The notes under the pieces are model-generated. The model was not told where the DNA came from, searched no databases, and saw nothing but the letters and a program-made list of their open reading frames with translations. From NCBI RefSeq assembly GCF_946479715.1, contig NZ_CAMLHF010000155.1, positions 1-13,601 of the forward strand: a stretch of DNA of 13,601 nt. The letters run 5' to 3'. This document shows positions 1 through 8,236 of the stretch, piece by piece. A program made the translations under genes and the position numbers. The DNA comes from an uncultured Pedobacter sp. (lineage in GTDB: Bacteria; Bacteroidota; Bacteroidia; Sphingobacteriales; Sphingobacteriaceae). How positions within the stretch are numbered: the first letter of the stretch is position 1; each line of letters opens with the position of its first letter.

Positions 1-2
1 AA

Positions 3-2084
3 GGCTTTCTTGCGCTCCCAGTTGTGGCGTCACGAGACCTGGACGGACCCGGTCCCACCGCGGCCAGTAATGGAGTTATCGGCTCTTTCACCATAACTGG
101 CCACAGCAATATTAACGATGCCGACCTGACCAATTTTGCTACACTAGCTCCCATAAGTGGTCAGGGAGGGGGACTGTTGGGAAGCACCGGGGGAACATCC
201 TCTGCATACATCAATTTAAATTTCTCAGGGGCCATTTTACCAAAAACCGGCACGTCCATAATAATTAAACTAACAGCAGGAACTTTAGGCGGAGTGCAGG
301 TACAGGCTTATAATGGTATTACTGCCCTTGGCAGTGCACAGTCATTTTCATCCCTACCGCTAAAAGGTACAAATGAATATGTATTTATTACTCCAGCAGA
401 TTGTAACAGCATAAGAATTACATCCACCACTTCTGCTGGTGCTCTACTAGGTGGGATCTCCACAAATTCAACAAATATTTACTACGCTTATATCCTTGAT
501 CCAAATTGCAATCCGCCCGTTTATACAGCTATCAGGAAAACTACAATACTTGATCTGGGCTCTGCAATTAGCAACGAAACAAATGCCATTGATGGAAACC
601 TGAATACCTTCTCCTTGTTTTCAAATGGTTTAGGTGTGGGAACAACATTGTACCAGACTGTTTATTTTTCCCAACCCTCACCTACGGGCAGCGTAGCCAC
701 ATTAACCCTTTCCATTCCTCCGGCTGTCATATCTGCTGGTGTACTGGGCTACATAAATATCAACACCTACAACGGAGCAACGCTGGTCAGTAATACATCA
801 TTCAGTGGATTATTGCTTGGAACCGATCTATTAACATTATTGAATTCAGGTGGAAAAACCACAATTTCCATTGCCCCTCCATCAGCATTTGACCGTGTAG
901 AGCTCTCAGCAAGTTCCCTCTTAAGCCTAGCAACAAGTCTAAACCTATATGAGGTACAGATAACCCCTCCAAAACCAACTTTCACAGCCCCCGGTTCAAC
1001 CCCTGCTGTAATAATTTGTTCAGGAACATCCGTAACGCTTAAACCTGATGCGCCAGATTCAGGAAATGAATTGCGGTGGTATGATTCTTTAACTTCAACA
1101 ACATTATTAGCCAACACCAATACTTATACGCCTACTCCATCACTTACAGCAACCAAAACCTACTATGTGGCAACCGCAAGAACAAATTGTAATGCTGAAT
1201 CAGAAAGAGTTCCTATAATCGTTACCGTAAATCCTCTCCCAACTGTTTCTGCAATTATTGGTAACGCAAATATTTGCGTGGGCGTTGGTTATACATTTAC
1301 CAATACGAGTGAAGATCCAGGTGTTTGGAGTACTAATAACTCTTCAGTAGCCACTGTTGATGGTACTGGATTTGTAAAAGGTGTTTCTGTTGGAACAGCT
1401 AACATCACATATACTATTACCAATACAACTACACATTGTAGCAATTCAACTTCTTTCACTGTTGATGTATCTCCACTCCCAACAATATCTTTAGGAAATA
1501 TTCCAGCCATATGTAAAGGGACTACAGCAGCCACCCTACCTTATACTGCTGTTTCTTCCGGTAGTCTTAAATATGACATCATTTGGAATACAACAAGTTT
1601 AACCAATGTTAGCGGAGCTGATCTTCCTACGAGTCCAATTCAATTGAGTATCCCTTCAAATGCACCTGTTGGTACATATACAGGAACTTTTAGTATCCGG
1701 AATACAACAAGCAATTGTACTAATTCATATCCAATAAGTTTAATGATCAACCAATCACCAGTCATTATTGTAATCACAAATCCAACTGCTTGTAAAGGAA
1801 TAACAAACGCAACATTAACTTACACATCTACATATAGTCCAACCAGCTACAGCATCAATTGGGATTCCGCAGCAATAACAGATGGTTTTGTGAATGTATC
1901 ATCTGATACTCCCTTACCAGCTTCTAATATAAGCATTATTGTTCCCACAACAGCAAATGTAACTACTTATGCTGGGACAATAAGTGTTAAAAATGCGAAT
2001 GGTTGTATAAGCCCTCCTGTAACTTTTAACATGATCATACACCCTAAACCACCTCTTCCACAAGTAAACATAACTTCTAATTAA
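3..2084 (+). CDS. Large Thr/Ser/Asn-rich multidomain surface protein (5' partial)
   Basis: The reading frame is open to the left edge, so the N-terminus is missing. A GTG at 24 could start it, but nothing favours that over a start outside the window. Counting from codon 24 (686 residues), four kinds of module are visible. Residues ~20-160 and ~165-315 are two related beta-rich modules, each with a long run of alternating hydrophobic, Ser, Thr and Gly residues. Residues ~316-404 look like the Ig-like domain common in Bacteroidota surface proteins (SGTSVTL, LRWYDS, YTPTPSLTATKTYYVA). Residues ~405-486 look like a bacterial Ig-like (Big2) domain (WSTNNSSVATVDGTGFVKGV). Residues 487 to ~678 are two tandem PKD-like modules. 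LPT/PKP linkers separate the modules. There is no T9SS C-terminal sorting domain; the protein ends PKPPLPQVNITSN. The role is inferred: a secreted adhesin-like or matrix protein, first in a run with two further exported proteins and a PorP/SprF protein. Confidence 0.8.
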   Translation, partial: GFLALPVVASRDLDGPGPTAASNGVIGSFTITGHSNINDADLTNFATLAPISGQGGGLLGSTGGTSSAYINLNFSGAILPKTGTSIIIKLTAGTLGGVQVQAYNGITALGSAQSFSSLPLKGTNEYVFITPADCNSIRITSTTSAGALLGGISTNSTNIYYAYILDPNCNPPVYTAIRKTTILDLGSAISNETNAIDGNLNTFSLFSNGLGVGTTLYQTVYFSQPSPTGSVATLTLSIPPAVISAGVLGYININTYNGATLVSNTSFSGLLLGTDLLTLLNSGGKTTISIAPPSAFDRVELSASSLLSLATSLNLYEVQITPPKPTFTAPGSTPAVIICSGTSVTLKPDAPDSGNELRWYDSLTSTTLLANTNTYTPTPSLTATKTYYVATARTNCNAESERVPIIVTVNPLPTVSAIIGNANICVGVGYTFTNTSEDPGVWSTNNSSVATVDGTGFVKGVSVGTANITYTITNTTTHCSNSTSFTVDVSPLPTISLGNIPAICKGTTAATLPYTAVSSGSLKYDIIWNTTSLTNVSGADLPTSPIQLSIPSNAPVGTYTGTFSIRNTTSNCTNSYPISLMINQSPVIIVITNPTACKGITNATLTYTSTYSPTSYSINWDSAAITDGFVNVSSDTPLPASNISIIVPTTANVTTYAGTISVKNANGCISPPVTFNMIIHPKPPLPQVNITSN
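1482..2055 (+). repeat. Tandem duplicated PKD-like modules within the surface protein
   Basis: Two consecutive modules of about 93-98 residues (nt 1482-1760 and 1761-2055) share the same order of motifs. These are CKG-T-ATL-YT near the start, a Tyr-x-Ile-x-Trp core (YDIIWN versus YSINWD), LPTS/LPAS, a Pro-Val/Thr-Tyr-x-Gly-Thr segment (VGTYTGTFSIRN versus VTTYAGTISVKN), and a C-terminal Cys in SNCTNS versus NGCISP. The likeness is clear at protein level and much weaker in DNA, so this is an old duplication. Confidence 0.7.
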
Positions 2085-2119
2085 TAAACAATTAACGTAA
2101 AACTTAAAATCAAAAAGAC

Positions 2120-2833
2120 ATGAAAACAAAAATTACATTTTTAAAAATGAGCTTCTTGTTAGCTTCATTTTTAATCACTTCAACATCTGCAATGGCAGCG
2201 ACATTTTATACTTGCTCTGGAACAACCCTAAATTTAGGTGTAACAAATTTACCAGCAGGAACTTCAGCTTTGTGGGATGTCAAGAAAGATGGAACTCAAT
2301 TCGCTGGTTATCCTTCTGCCACCGCACCAACTTCGTTTACAGATCCAGGAAGTTACGAAGTGATACTAGTTTCGCAGACAGATGCAGCCTCAGGGCAATG
2401 TTCTTCCGATCCTGTAAGCAACACAATAATCATACTCCCTCCATTGGCATTTTCATTAAACGCACCTTCTGTTCCTGCCTATTGCCAATCCAACAACACG
2501 GTTAATTCTTCTGATATCACTCAAACAGGAGCTGCATTATCTCCAGTAAGCGGATCAGATCTAGTTTTAGAATATACTTATAGCGTTAATAATGGAACCA
2601 CAACTGTAGATGGGAGTACCGTTGGTACTATTGACCAAGCTACTGGAAAGTTTACACTAACAACAACTACTCCAGGTGTCTATGTAATTACAGGAAAGGT
2701 AAAATATAAACAAGCAACAACGTTTACGAATACACTTCTAGGTACAGGTTGCGAGGTTACAGCTACAACAACTCAAACAGTCACAGTAACTCAAACTCCT
2801 GGTCAACCTACAGTTACTATTACAGCACCTTAA
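2120..2833 (+). CDS. Small secreted Thr-rich protein of unknown function
   Basis: A 237-residue protein with a clear Sec signal peptide: MKTK, then a hydrophobic stretch (~residues 10-22) and the cleavage-type sequence STSAMA before ATFYTCSG. The mature part is rich in Thr, Ser, Val and Pro with little Lys or Arg, and is likely all-beta. Four cysteines (residues 32, 94, 122 and 211) could form disulfides after export. Residues ~32-107 resemble an Ig/PKD-like module (TSALWDVKKDGTQFAGY, SFTDPGSYEVILVSQ). Residues ~150-226 form a second beta unit (TTPGVYVITGKVKYK). The C-terminus PGQPTVTITAP echoes the tail of the upstream surface protein, PLPQVNITSN. It begins 35 nt after that gene and ends 24 nt before the next, so the genes are probably cotranscribed. 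No T9SS sorting domain is seen. I do not recognise the family; it is probably a structural partner of its neighbours. Confidence 0.75.
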   Translation: MKTKITFLKMSFLLASFLITSTSAMAATFYTCSGTTLNLGVTNLPAGTSALWDVKKDGTQFAGYPSATAPTSFTDPGSYEVILVSQTDAASGQCSSDPVSNTIIILPPLAFSLNAPSVPAYCQSNNTVNSSDITQTGAALSPVSGSDLVLEYTYSVNNGTTTVDGSTVGTIDQATGKFTLTTTTPGVYVITGKVKYKQATTFTNTLLGTGCEVTATTTQTVTVTQTPGQPTVTITAP

Positions 2834-2857
2834 TTTAAATATTAAGCTCAGAGCTTT

Positions 2858-3805
2858 ATGTCTAACAGAAAAATAAGTTTTGTGTCAAGTATGCTGTTGC
2901 TCACTGCAACGGCATGCTTTGCGCAATCTTCTGGTCCGCAAACGGTGAATCTCCCTCCGGGAGCCTCTTTAAAGTTGCGGGCAAATTCTGTTAACGCATC
3001 AACCTATCAATGGCTTAAAGACAATCAAATTGTAAGTGGTGCTATTGGTCAGGAATTTACAGTATTTGTTTCTGGAACATACACTGTGATATCTTATAAC
3101 ACCGAAGGCTGTGCTTCTGATATTTCAGAAGCTGTCATCGTTGTAGGTGGCTCCCCTCCTGTTATTCTCAAAGCTGATATGATGGTTACTAAAACATCAG
3201 AAAACAGGGCTTTAACACTCAACGACTCATTCGATTACACCATTAACGTAAAAAACAATGGGGTAGATAAGGCAACCAACATTAGGGTTACAGACGAACT
3301 ACCTCCCGAGGTTGAATTTCAACAACTAACACCTACTGCCGGCAGTAATGCAAGGTATAGCTTTGCAACCAGGACAGTACTTTGGGAAATTGATAGTCTG
3401 CAAAATGGCGAATCAGCTGATTTAAGGATAAAAACAAAAGCCCTTAAAGCCGGTGTTATTTACAACACAGCCAAAGTTTCGGCTGATCAGGCTGACCCGA
3501 ATCTGGCTAATAACGTTTCCACAGCCAGTACTTCGGTAGCAGGTATTATTATTCCTAACGTATTTACGCCAAACGGAGATAATAAGAACGAAACCTTTGA
3601 AATACCAGGCGTACAAGCGTTTGAAAATGAAATCACCATCCTAAACAGATGGGGAGGAACTGTATACTTCAAAAAAGGCTACAATAATGAATGGACCGGA
3701 CGAGGGCTTAATGAAGGTACTTATTTCTATGTACTAAGACTAAAAATAGGCACTAAATGGGAAATCTATAAAGGTTATATCACTTTATTAAGGGGCAAAC
3801 AATGA
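2858..3805 (+). CDS. Secreted Ig-like/DUF11 protein with gliding-motility C-terminal (T9SS type B) domain
   Basis: A 315-residue exported protein. Residues 1-22 are a signal peptide ([14 protein letters not shown]). Residues ~25-97 are an Ig-like domain ([33 protein letters not shown]). Residues ~104-225 match the DUF11 beta-sandwich repeat ([45 protein letters not shown]). Residues ~229-315 are the gliding-motility-associated C-terminal domain (CHU_C, type B T9SS sorting signal). Its hallmark motifs are present: [42 protein letters not shown] and YKGYITLLR. In this family the domain targets proteins through T9SS to the cell surface, usually with a PorP/SprF partner encoded beside it. That partner follows here with a 4-nt ATGA overlap (3802-3805), suggesting translational coupling. 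The extracellular role is inferred. Confidence 0.9.
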   Translation: MSNRKISFVSSMLLLTATACFAQSSGPQTVNLPPGASLKLRANSVNASTYQWLKDNQIVSGAIGQEFTVFVSGTYTVISYNTEGCASDISEAVIVVGGSPPVILKADMMVTKTSENRALTLNDSFDYTINVKNNGVDKATNIRVTDELPPEVEFQQLTPTAGSNARYSFATRTVLWEIDSLQNGESADLRIKTKALKAGVIYNTAKVSADQADPNLANNVSTASTSVAGIIIPNVFTPNGDNKNETFEIPGVQAFENEITILNRWGGTVYFKKGYNNEWTGRGLNEGTYFYVLRLKIGTKWEIYKGYITLLRGKQ

Positions 3806-4791
3806 TGAAAAGAATCATACTTCTGTTTTTGGCATCTATTGGAATTGTGTGTAGCTCAAGTGCACAGCAAGACAGTCAGTTTACACAGTACATTTTCAAT
3901 ACAATCCATATTAATCCTGCTTATACAGGGTATAAAAAAGAGCTGTACATACAGGCTTTTTATCGCGCGCAATGGGTGGGCGTGAGAGGCGCACCAACAA
4001 CAGTTTCAGTAGCTGTAGATGGTGCTATTGACGATGGAAATGTTGGTCTTGGATTTATCGCTTCAAACGATAAGATTGGTGCTCAAAAAAACCTTTCTGC
4101 ATATGCAAACTATGCCTATAAAATCCAATTGGGTTATGATGAAAATTCAAGACTCTCTTTTGGTTTGGCCGCTGGTGTAATGCAACTTGGTCTTGATGGA
4201 GATAAATTAAATAGCATAGATCCCGATGACGAGGTTATCCCTACCGGAATGCAAACCAGATTTTTCCCTGATGCCAGAGCCGGTATTTACTATTCTAATG
4301 AAAAATATTTCGCCGGACTTTCGGCAAGTAACCTGATCGCAAGCTGGGCTGCAAAAAACTACAGCAATAACCTTCTTGTTCCTGTTCCGCAACCGCACAT
4401 ATTTTTAACTGCAGGGGCCTTAATACCCATTACTTATGGATGGGCTTTAAAACCGGTTATTTTATTAAAAGACGACATAAAGGGTCCTACTTCTCTGGAT
4501 GTTAATGCCTTCGTTCTACTTAATGAAAAGGTATGGATAGGAGGTTTTTACAGAACCACTGTACCTTTATACAACAAAAAATATCTCCAAAACGACCTTA
4601 CTAAAAAAAATGCATTGGGCATGATGTTCGAACTCTTTGCTACAGACAACCTAAGAGTCGGCTATTCTTACGACTATTCTTTAAACAAGCTCCAGTACTA
4701 CAACTATGGCAGTCATGAGTTTTCAGTAGGCATTTATTTAGGTCCCAGAAATATGAGAAAAATCAGATCATCCAGATGTTATGATTTTTAA
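3802..4791 (+). CDS. PorP/SprF family type IX secretion system outer-membrane protein
   Basis: A 329-residue protein with an N-terminal signal peptide ([22 protein letters not shown]) and the classic PorP/SprF opening right after it: [23 protein letters not shown], followed by [15 protein letters not shown]. The rest alternates polar and hydrophobic residues with frequent aromatics, as expected for an outer-membrane beta-barrel. Examples are [37 protein letters not shown] and [12 protein letters not shown]. It closes with the family-type [15 protein letters not shown] segment and a terminal aromatic (YDF). PorP/SprF proteins help deliver or anchor T9SS substrates with type B sorting domains. 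The gene overlaps the stop codon of such a substrate (ATGA), so this barrel is probably its dedicated partner. Length and motifs are complete. Which paralogue it is (PorP versus SprF) cannot be told from sequence alone. Confidence 0.93.
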   Translation: MMKRIILLFLASIGIVCSSSAQQDSQFTQYIFNTIHINPAYTGYKKELYIQAFYRAQWVGVRGAPTTVSVAVDGAIDDGNVGLGFIASNDKIGAQKNLSAYANYAYKIQLGYDENSRLSFGLAAGVMQLGLDGDKLNSIDPDDEVIPTGMQTRFFPDARAGIYYSNEKYFAGLSASNLIASWAAKNYSNNLLVPVPQPHIFLTAGALIPITYGWALKPVILLKDDIKGPTSLDVNAFVLLNEKVWIGGFYRTTVPLYNKKYLQNDLTKKNALGMMFELFATDNLRVGYSYDYSLNKLQYYNYGSHEFSVGIYLGPRNMRKIRSSRCYDF

Positions 4792-4809
4792 AAAGACGAT
4801 TCAGGTATT

Positions 4810-4822
4810 ATTTTGTCCGTTT
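4810..4822. promoter_or_regulatory. 13-nt direct repeat copy 1, candidate LytTR-regulator site
   Basis: The sequence ATTTTGTCCGTTT occurs here, 127 nt upstream of the kinase start, and identically at 6784-6796, just after the response-regulator gene and 111 nt before the next ORF. The CCGTTT core with following purines resembles known LytTR-family half-sites (AlgR CCGTTCGTC, AgrA-type GTTNAG). Binding by the local regulator is inferred. No second, clearly spaced half-site was found. Confidence 0.35.
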
Positions 4823-4949
4823 GAGCACTAAACACCTTTAATTCAAATGCTAAACCCTTCATTTTTGTAAGAACACAATTTCATGTGAACTTTGCGAGCT
4901 TTGTGATAAAATAAAAGTTCTTCGTTAATCATGAATATATTTGCACTAA

Positions 4950-6023
4950 ATGAAAACGAAACTTCCTCTTAAAAGCTTAATAAAAATAAGCTGCTGTTTT
5001 ACTACAGCGGTCAGTTTGTTTTTGCTTCTTTCTTCTTTTATTCAAGATGGGGAACTGTACTCATCTCTCGTAAAATGCTTGTTTTTTCAACTGCTGCTTA
5101 CGCTAATGTGCTTATCTAACATCCGTCTCCTGGTGGTTTTTGGGGATGAAAAATCGCCTCCAATAAGTAAAAGCAGCAAAAAGTTTTACCTGGCAAGTTT
5201 TGTGATGAGCGCGGTAATAATTATATGCATCTACTGGCTTGGCCAATACCTTACTTTTCGCGGTATTATAGAACAGCATGAACCATTTAGGGTTAGAGGC
5301 AATGTAATTTACCTGTACCTCAGTTTACAGGGATTCTTCATTAATGGTATTGTTTTGCTGCTCCAAAATTTCATTATTGTACAAGATTCTAATAACCAGG
5401 TGCAGTTGGAGAACTCACGTTTAATTGCAGCAAGGTCTCAGGCGGCTAATGAATTGTTACTTCAGCAAATACATCCGCATTTTCTGTTTAATGCGCTAAA
5501 CATATTAAAATCACTGATTAAAAGGAGTCCCGATAAAGCTGAGGATTATTTACTTCGCCTATCTGACTTCCTGCGTGTCTCCATATCGGGCAATAAAAGT
5601 GGAATAGCATCTCTGAATGATGAGCTGAAATTATGTGCAGATTATCTGGAGATGCAAAAAGTAAGGTTTGGTGAAGCCCTGAGCTTTAATTTAGACATAC
5701 AAGATCAAGAGAAAGAAAGTTCTGGACAAGTGCTTCCTATTTTTTCGCTACAGCCACTTCTGGAGAATGTGATTAAACACAATGAGCTTACGGATGCTGC
5801 TCCGCTCAACATAAATATCAAACAAAATGGCAACTGGATCAGCGTAACAAATAACATTCAACTTAAATCGAATCTGGAGCATTCTACTGGTAGCGGTCTG
5901 GCTAATCTTGCAGAAAGATATAACCTGTTATCTGGCGATGAGATCGACATCAGAGATGATGGACTTACCTTTTCCGTTAGCTTAAAAATATTAAAACATG
6001 AAGATTGTAATTATAGAAGATGA
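4950..6023 (+). CDS. LytS-type membrane sensor histidine kinase
   Basis: A 357-residue kinase of the His_kinase (PF06580) / LytS-YehU type. Four hydrophobic helices lie at about residues 14-32, 39-64, 80-102 and 119-144, with no sizeable extracellular sensor domain. A helical linker (~146-170) leads to the phosphoacceptor box LLQQIHPHFLFNALNILKSL, with His177 in PHFLFN the expected phosphorylation site. The L-SDFLRVSI and L-DELKLCADYLEMQKVRFG segments are family hallmarks. The ATPase part is compact: an N-box (PLLENVIKHNE, Asn273) and a Gly-rich box (STGSGLANLAERY, residues 312-324), with a reduced D-box (SVTNNI). The ATG at 4950 is preceded by no Shine-Dalgarno sequence, as is usual in Bacteroidota. 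Its 3' end overlaps the response regulator by 26 nt, so the two are coupled partners. The signal sensed is unknown. Confidence 0.93.
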   Translation: MKTKLPLKSLIKISCCFTTAVSLFLLLSSFIQDGELYSSLVKCLFFQLLLTLMCLSNIRLLVVFGDEKSPPISKSSKKFYLASFVMSAVIIICIYWLGQYLTFRGIIEQHEPFRVRGNVIYLYLSLQGFFINGIVLLLQNFIIVQDSNNQVQLENSRLIAARSQAANELLLQQIHPHFLFNALNILKSLIKRSPDKAEDYLLRLSDFLRVSISGNKSGIASLNDELKLCADYLEMQKVRFGEALSFNLDIQDQEKESSGQVLPIFSLQPLLENVIKHNELTDAAPLNINIKQNGNWISVTNNIQLKSNLEHSTGSGLANLAERYNLLSGDEIDIRDDGLTFSVSLKILKHEDCNYRR

Positions 6024-6759
6024 ACAAATAACGGCTGAGGATCTTGCTGATCTGATCATCAGATTACAACCTAATGCTCAAATTGTTGCAAGCTTAAGAT
6101 CGGTAAAAGAATCACTTCATTATTTTAGAACGCACGGCATGCCTGATCTTATCTTTAGCGATATTCAACTTGGCGATGGGTTAAGTTTTGACATATTTAA
6201 AGCTGTTGAGGTTACTGCTCCTATTATTTTTTGCACCGCTTACGATGAATATGCATTCAACGCTTTTCGCACAACCGGCATCGATTATATATTAAAACCA
6301 ATCGTTTCTTCAACAGTTGAACAAGCGCTAAAAAAATATCAAACCTTACGCAAAGAATTTACTACCTCGGCGGTTTCTTATGATTCTATTTTAGAGCTCT
6401 TTGCAAACAAGCCTGTGCAGAAAACATTTTCTATTTTAGTTACCCATAAAGACAAGATCATTCCTGTAAAAATGGAGCATATTGCTTTGTTTTATATTAA
6501 ACATGAAGAAACCTGCTTGTATACTTTTGACGATAAGACGTACGCGGTTAGTAAGAAAATGGAAGAGCTGGAACGTATTTGCGGCGATGATTTTTTTAGG
6601 GTAAACAGGCAGTGCCTGTTAAACAGAACGGCGGTTAAAGACGCGGCTCATTTTTTTTCCCGTAAGCTGGTTATAAACCTCTTAGTTCCGTTTAAGGAAA
6701 CCATCACCATAAGCAAGGAAAAAACACCTCAGTTTTTAGACTGGCTTGCCAGAAAATAA
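5998..6759 (+). CDS. LytTR-family DNA-binding response regulator
   Basis: A 253-residue response regulator. The receiver domain (1 to ~120) has the acidic pair Glu7/Asp8 (IVIIEDEQ), phosphoacceptor Asp55 (LIFSDIQLGDG), Thr80 (FCTAYDEYAF) and Lys100 (YILKPI), all in their conserved places. Residues ~143-250 form a LytTR DNA-binding domain, with ILVTHKDKIIPV, HIALFYIKHEETCLYTFDDK, the MEELERICGDDFFRVNRQCLLN segment typical of the family, and the closing FKETITISKEKTPQFLDWL. The protein is complete and no catalytic residue is missing. It is the expected phosphorylation partner of the overlapping LytS-like kinase. Its targets are unknown. Identical 13-nt sequences on both sides of the pair suggest autoregulation plus control of the small downstream gene, and the upstream T9SS-type cluster is another possible target; both are inferences. 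Confidence 0.95.
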   Translation: MKIVIIEDEQITAEDLADLIIRLQPNAQIVASLRSVKESLHYFRTHGMPDLIFSDIQLGDGLSFDIFKAVEVTAPIIFCTAYDEYAFNAFRTTGIDYILKPIVSSTVEQALKKYQTLRKEFTTSAVSYDSILELFANKPVQKTFSILVTHKDKIIPVKMEHIALFYIKHEETCLYTFDDKTYAVSKKMEELERICGDDFFRVNRQCLLNRTAVKDAAHFFSRKLVINLLVPFKETITISKEKTPQFLDWLARK

Positions 6760-6783
6760 ATACACGCTTGCAATTCAGCTTCA

Positions 6784-6796
6784 ATTTTGTCCGTTT
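6784..6796. promoter_or_regulatory. 13-nt direct repeat copy 2, candidate LytTR-regulator site
   Basis: This copy is identical to 4810-4822 and in the same orientation. It lies in the 148-nt gap between the response regulator and the small HMA-like gene. The likeness continues loosely downstream: both copies are followed within about 25 nt by AATTCA in a T-rich then A-rich stretch (4840-4845 and 6819-6824). Function is inferred. Confidence 0.35.
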
Positions 6797-6907
6797 CGGT
6801 GTAAATTCTCTTTTCTTAAATTCACAAATCAACCATCTTTATATGTGTTAGGTTGAGGCAATAAGGATTGCAACCTGATAATTGTTAGACACAATCAATG
6901 AAGAGTG

Positions 6908-7144
6908 ATGAACATAATTATTTTTAAAACCTCGGTACGGGACAAAAATGATCTTAGTACCATCAGACGTAAGATGGACAATCTGCTGGGCACAAAAAAC
7001 TGGACTTTTGCATTAGAGGATGAAGATAAAATCCTTAGAGTAGTTAGCGCTAGTTCTTATGTACCTGCCATCAGAAAGATATTAATGAAATATGGCTTTA
7101 TTTGCGAAGAATTGCCCTATTCTTTAGATGAGTTTAAAGTTTAG
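6908..7144 (+). CDS. Small HMA-like (ferredoxin-fold) protein lacking the CxxC motif
   Basis: A 78-residue protein starting at ATG 6908; a GTG directly before it at 6905 would add one residue and is less likely. The pattern fits a beta-alpha-beta-beta-alpha-beta fold like heavy-metal-associated domains: strand MNIIIFKTSV, helix KNDLSTIRRKMDNLLG, strand WTFALED, strand KILRVVSA, helix VPAIRKILMKYG, strand FICEEL. The metal-binding CxxC of true HMA domains is absent and there is one cysteine only (in FICEEL). Similar short CxxC-less proteins are, from memory, common in Bacteroidota, usually annotated as hypothetical or HMA-domain. It lies 148 nt after the response regulator, behind copy 2 of the 13-nt repeat, and its last 21 nt overlap the 3' end of the convergent Fic gene. 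The function is unknown. Confidence 0.75.
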   Translation: MNIIIFKTSVRDKNDLSTIRRKMDNLLGTKNWTFALEDEDKILRVVSASSYVPAIRKILMKYGFICEELPYSLDEFKV

Positions 7145-8236
7145 GTCATAATGCACACTACGCCCACTTCCGGCGGTTATTAAAATTTCTAAATCACTTA
7201 GTTCCTGCAAATCGCGTGTGGCTGTGGCTTTTGATGTTTTAGTAATTGAGATGTATTTTTTTGCTGTCATCCCTCCTTTAAATCCTTCGATACCTGCATC
7301 TAACATTTTGATGATCGCTTTCTGCTGACGGCTATTTAATTGTTCTTTATATTTATCAAAGAATCTGGTTTTCTGCAATGTAAAATTGACTAACGTTTTT
7401 GCTTTCCGTTGAGCTGTTAATGTTACTGAAACAAAATAGTTTATCCATTCGGAAATGTCATTACTTTGCTGGGCTTTTTTAAGAGCTGCATAATATGCAG
7501 CTCGATCTATCTCAATCGCTTCAGATAGACTAAGTAAAACCGGCCTTCCAAGGGTTTGAGAAAGTGCTTTCTCGGCAATTGCTCTTCCTATTCTCCCATT
7601 TCCATCTTCAAGTGGGTGTATTGATTCAAAATACAAATGGGCAATTGCAGATCTAACGGGCGCACTGTTAATTTCCCGAGAGCCTCCGGGAGCTGTTTGA
7701 TTAAACCATTCTATAAAATGCTCCATTTCTGCTGGTACCCGACTTGAAGGCGGGGCTTCAAAATGAACCGTTTCACTTCCAATTCTACCAGATATAACCT
7801 GCATTGGCTCGTCACCTTTTCGCCATGCTCCAATTCTTATTCTATTCGATGAACCCAACAAGGCTTTATGCCACTCCCATATTTTTTTTTGAGTAAGTGG
7901 TTCTTTAAATGAATTTCGAACATCAATCATAAGTTCACCAATGCCTGAAGCTCTTCTGTCGTGCACAACATCAGATGGAATATTAAGTCCAAGATTATTA
8001 CGAATGGAGGACATAACTTCCTGTCGGCTTAAAAACTCGCCTTCAATTTCAGAAGTCTTCACCGCTTCTGATATCATAATCTGCAACAATGCTTCTTGCT
8101 GAATGTCTGGTGGCAGAGTTTGTAATATGCCGTTCACTTCACCTGTTTCCAGTGTAAAGGCGTATAACATAGCCTCGCTTTTATTAAGCTGAATCTTAAA
8201 ATCTGGCCAATCTGGTAGTTCCCAATTATATTTCAT
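7124..8236 (-). CDS. Fic family protein (class II) with C-terminal winged helix
   Basis: A 370-residue Fic protein. Residues ~1-80 form the N-terminal domain common in this subfamily (opening YNWELPDWPDFKIQ) and carry the inhibitory motif TSEIEG (61-66), matching [S/T]xxxE[G/N] ahead of the Fic core, hence class II. The Fic core spans ~115-275, with a flap around ETVHFEAPP (155-163) and the catalytic loop HPLEDGNGRIGR (207-218). His207 and the nucleotide-binding Asn213, Gly214 and Arg215/Arg218 are all present. Active Fic enzymes usually transfer AMP from ATP to a target protein hydroxyl. Residues ~300-370 look like a winged helix-turn-helix (KKYISITKTSKATATRDLQELSDLEIL), so the protein may bind DNA. 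The start codon lies at the edge of perfect palindromes that also cover the promoter, pointing to autoregulation. Phe in HPFxDGN is Leu here, a common variant. The modified target is unknown. Confidence 0.93.
   Translation of the reverse strand: MKYNWELPDWPDFKIQLNKSEAMLYAFTLETGEVNGILQTLPPDIQQEALLQIMISEAVKTSEIEGEFLSRQEVMSSIRNNLGLNIPSDVVHDRRASGIGELMIDVRNSFKEPLTQKKIWEWHKALLGSSNRIRIGAWRKGDEPMQVISGRIGSETVHFEAPPSSRVPAEMEHFIEWFNQTAPGGSREINSAPVRSAIAHLYFESIHPLEDGNGRIGRAIAEKALSQTLGRPVLLSLSEAIEIDRAAYYAALKKAQQSNDISEWINYFVSVTLTAQRKAKTLVNFTLQKTRFFDKYKEQLNSRQQKAIIKMLDAGIEGFKGGMTAKKYISITKTSKATATRDLQELSDLEILITAGSGRSVHYDLNFKLI

Noticed and set aside
767..1534. Antisense reading frames opposite the large surface protein
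   Set aside because: They lack start signals and domain features and mirror the Thr/Ser-rich coding strand, whose low stop density opens frames on the opposite strand.
2858..2926. Lipoprotein signal (Cys20) in the gliding-motility-domain protein
   Set aside because: The residues before Cys20 (LTATA) lack the Leu at -3 of a lipobox, and a normal signal-peptidase I site (CFAQ) follows directly.
4936..4943. TATATTTG as a -7 promoter element for the kinase gene
   Set aside because: It matches TAnnTTTG exactly, but no TTG/TTTG lies 17-23 nt upstream (the nearest TTTG, at 4900-4903, is 32 nt away), and the start site would fall on the ATG itself, requiring a leaderless mRNA.
4931..4972. Short ORF starting at ATG 4931 overlapping the kinase start
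   Set aside because: Only 13 codons, in another frame, no ribosome binding site and no recognisable sequence.
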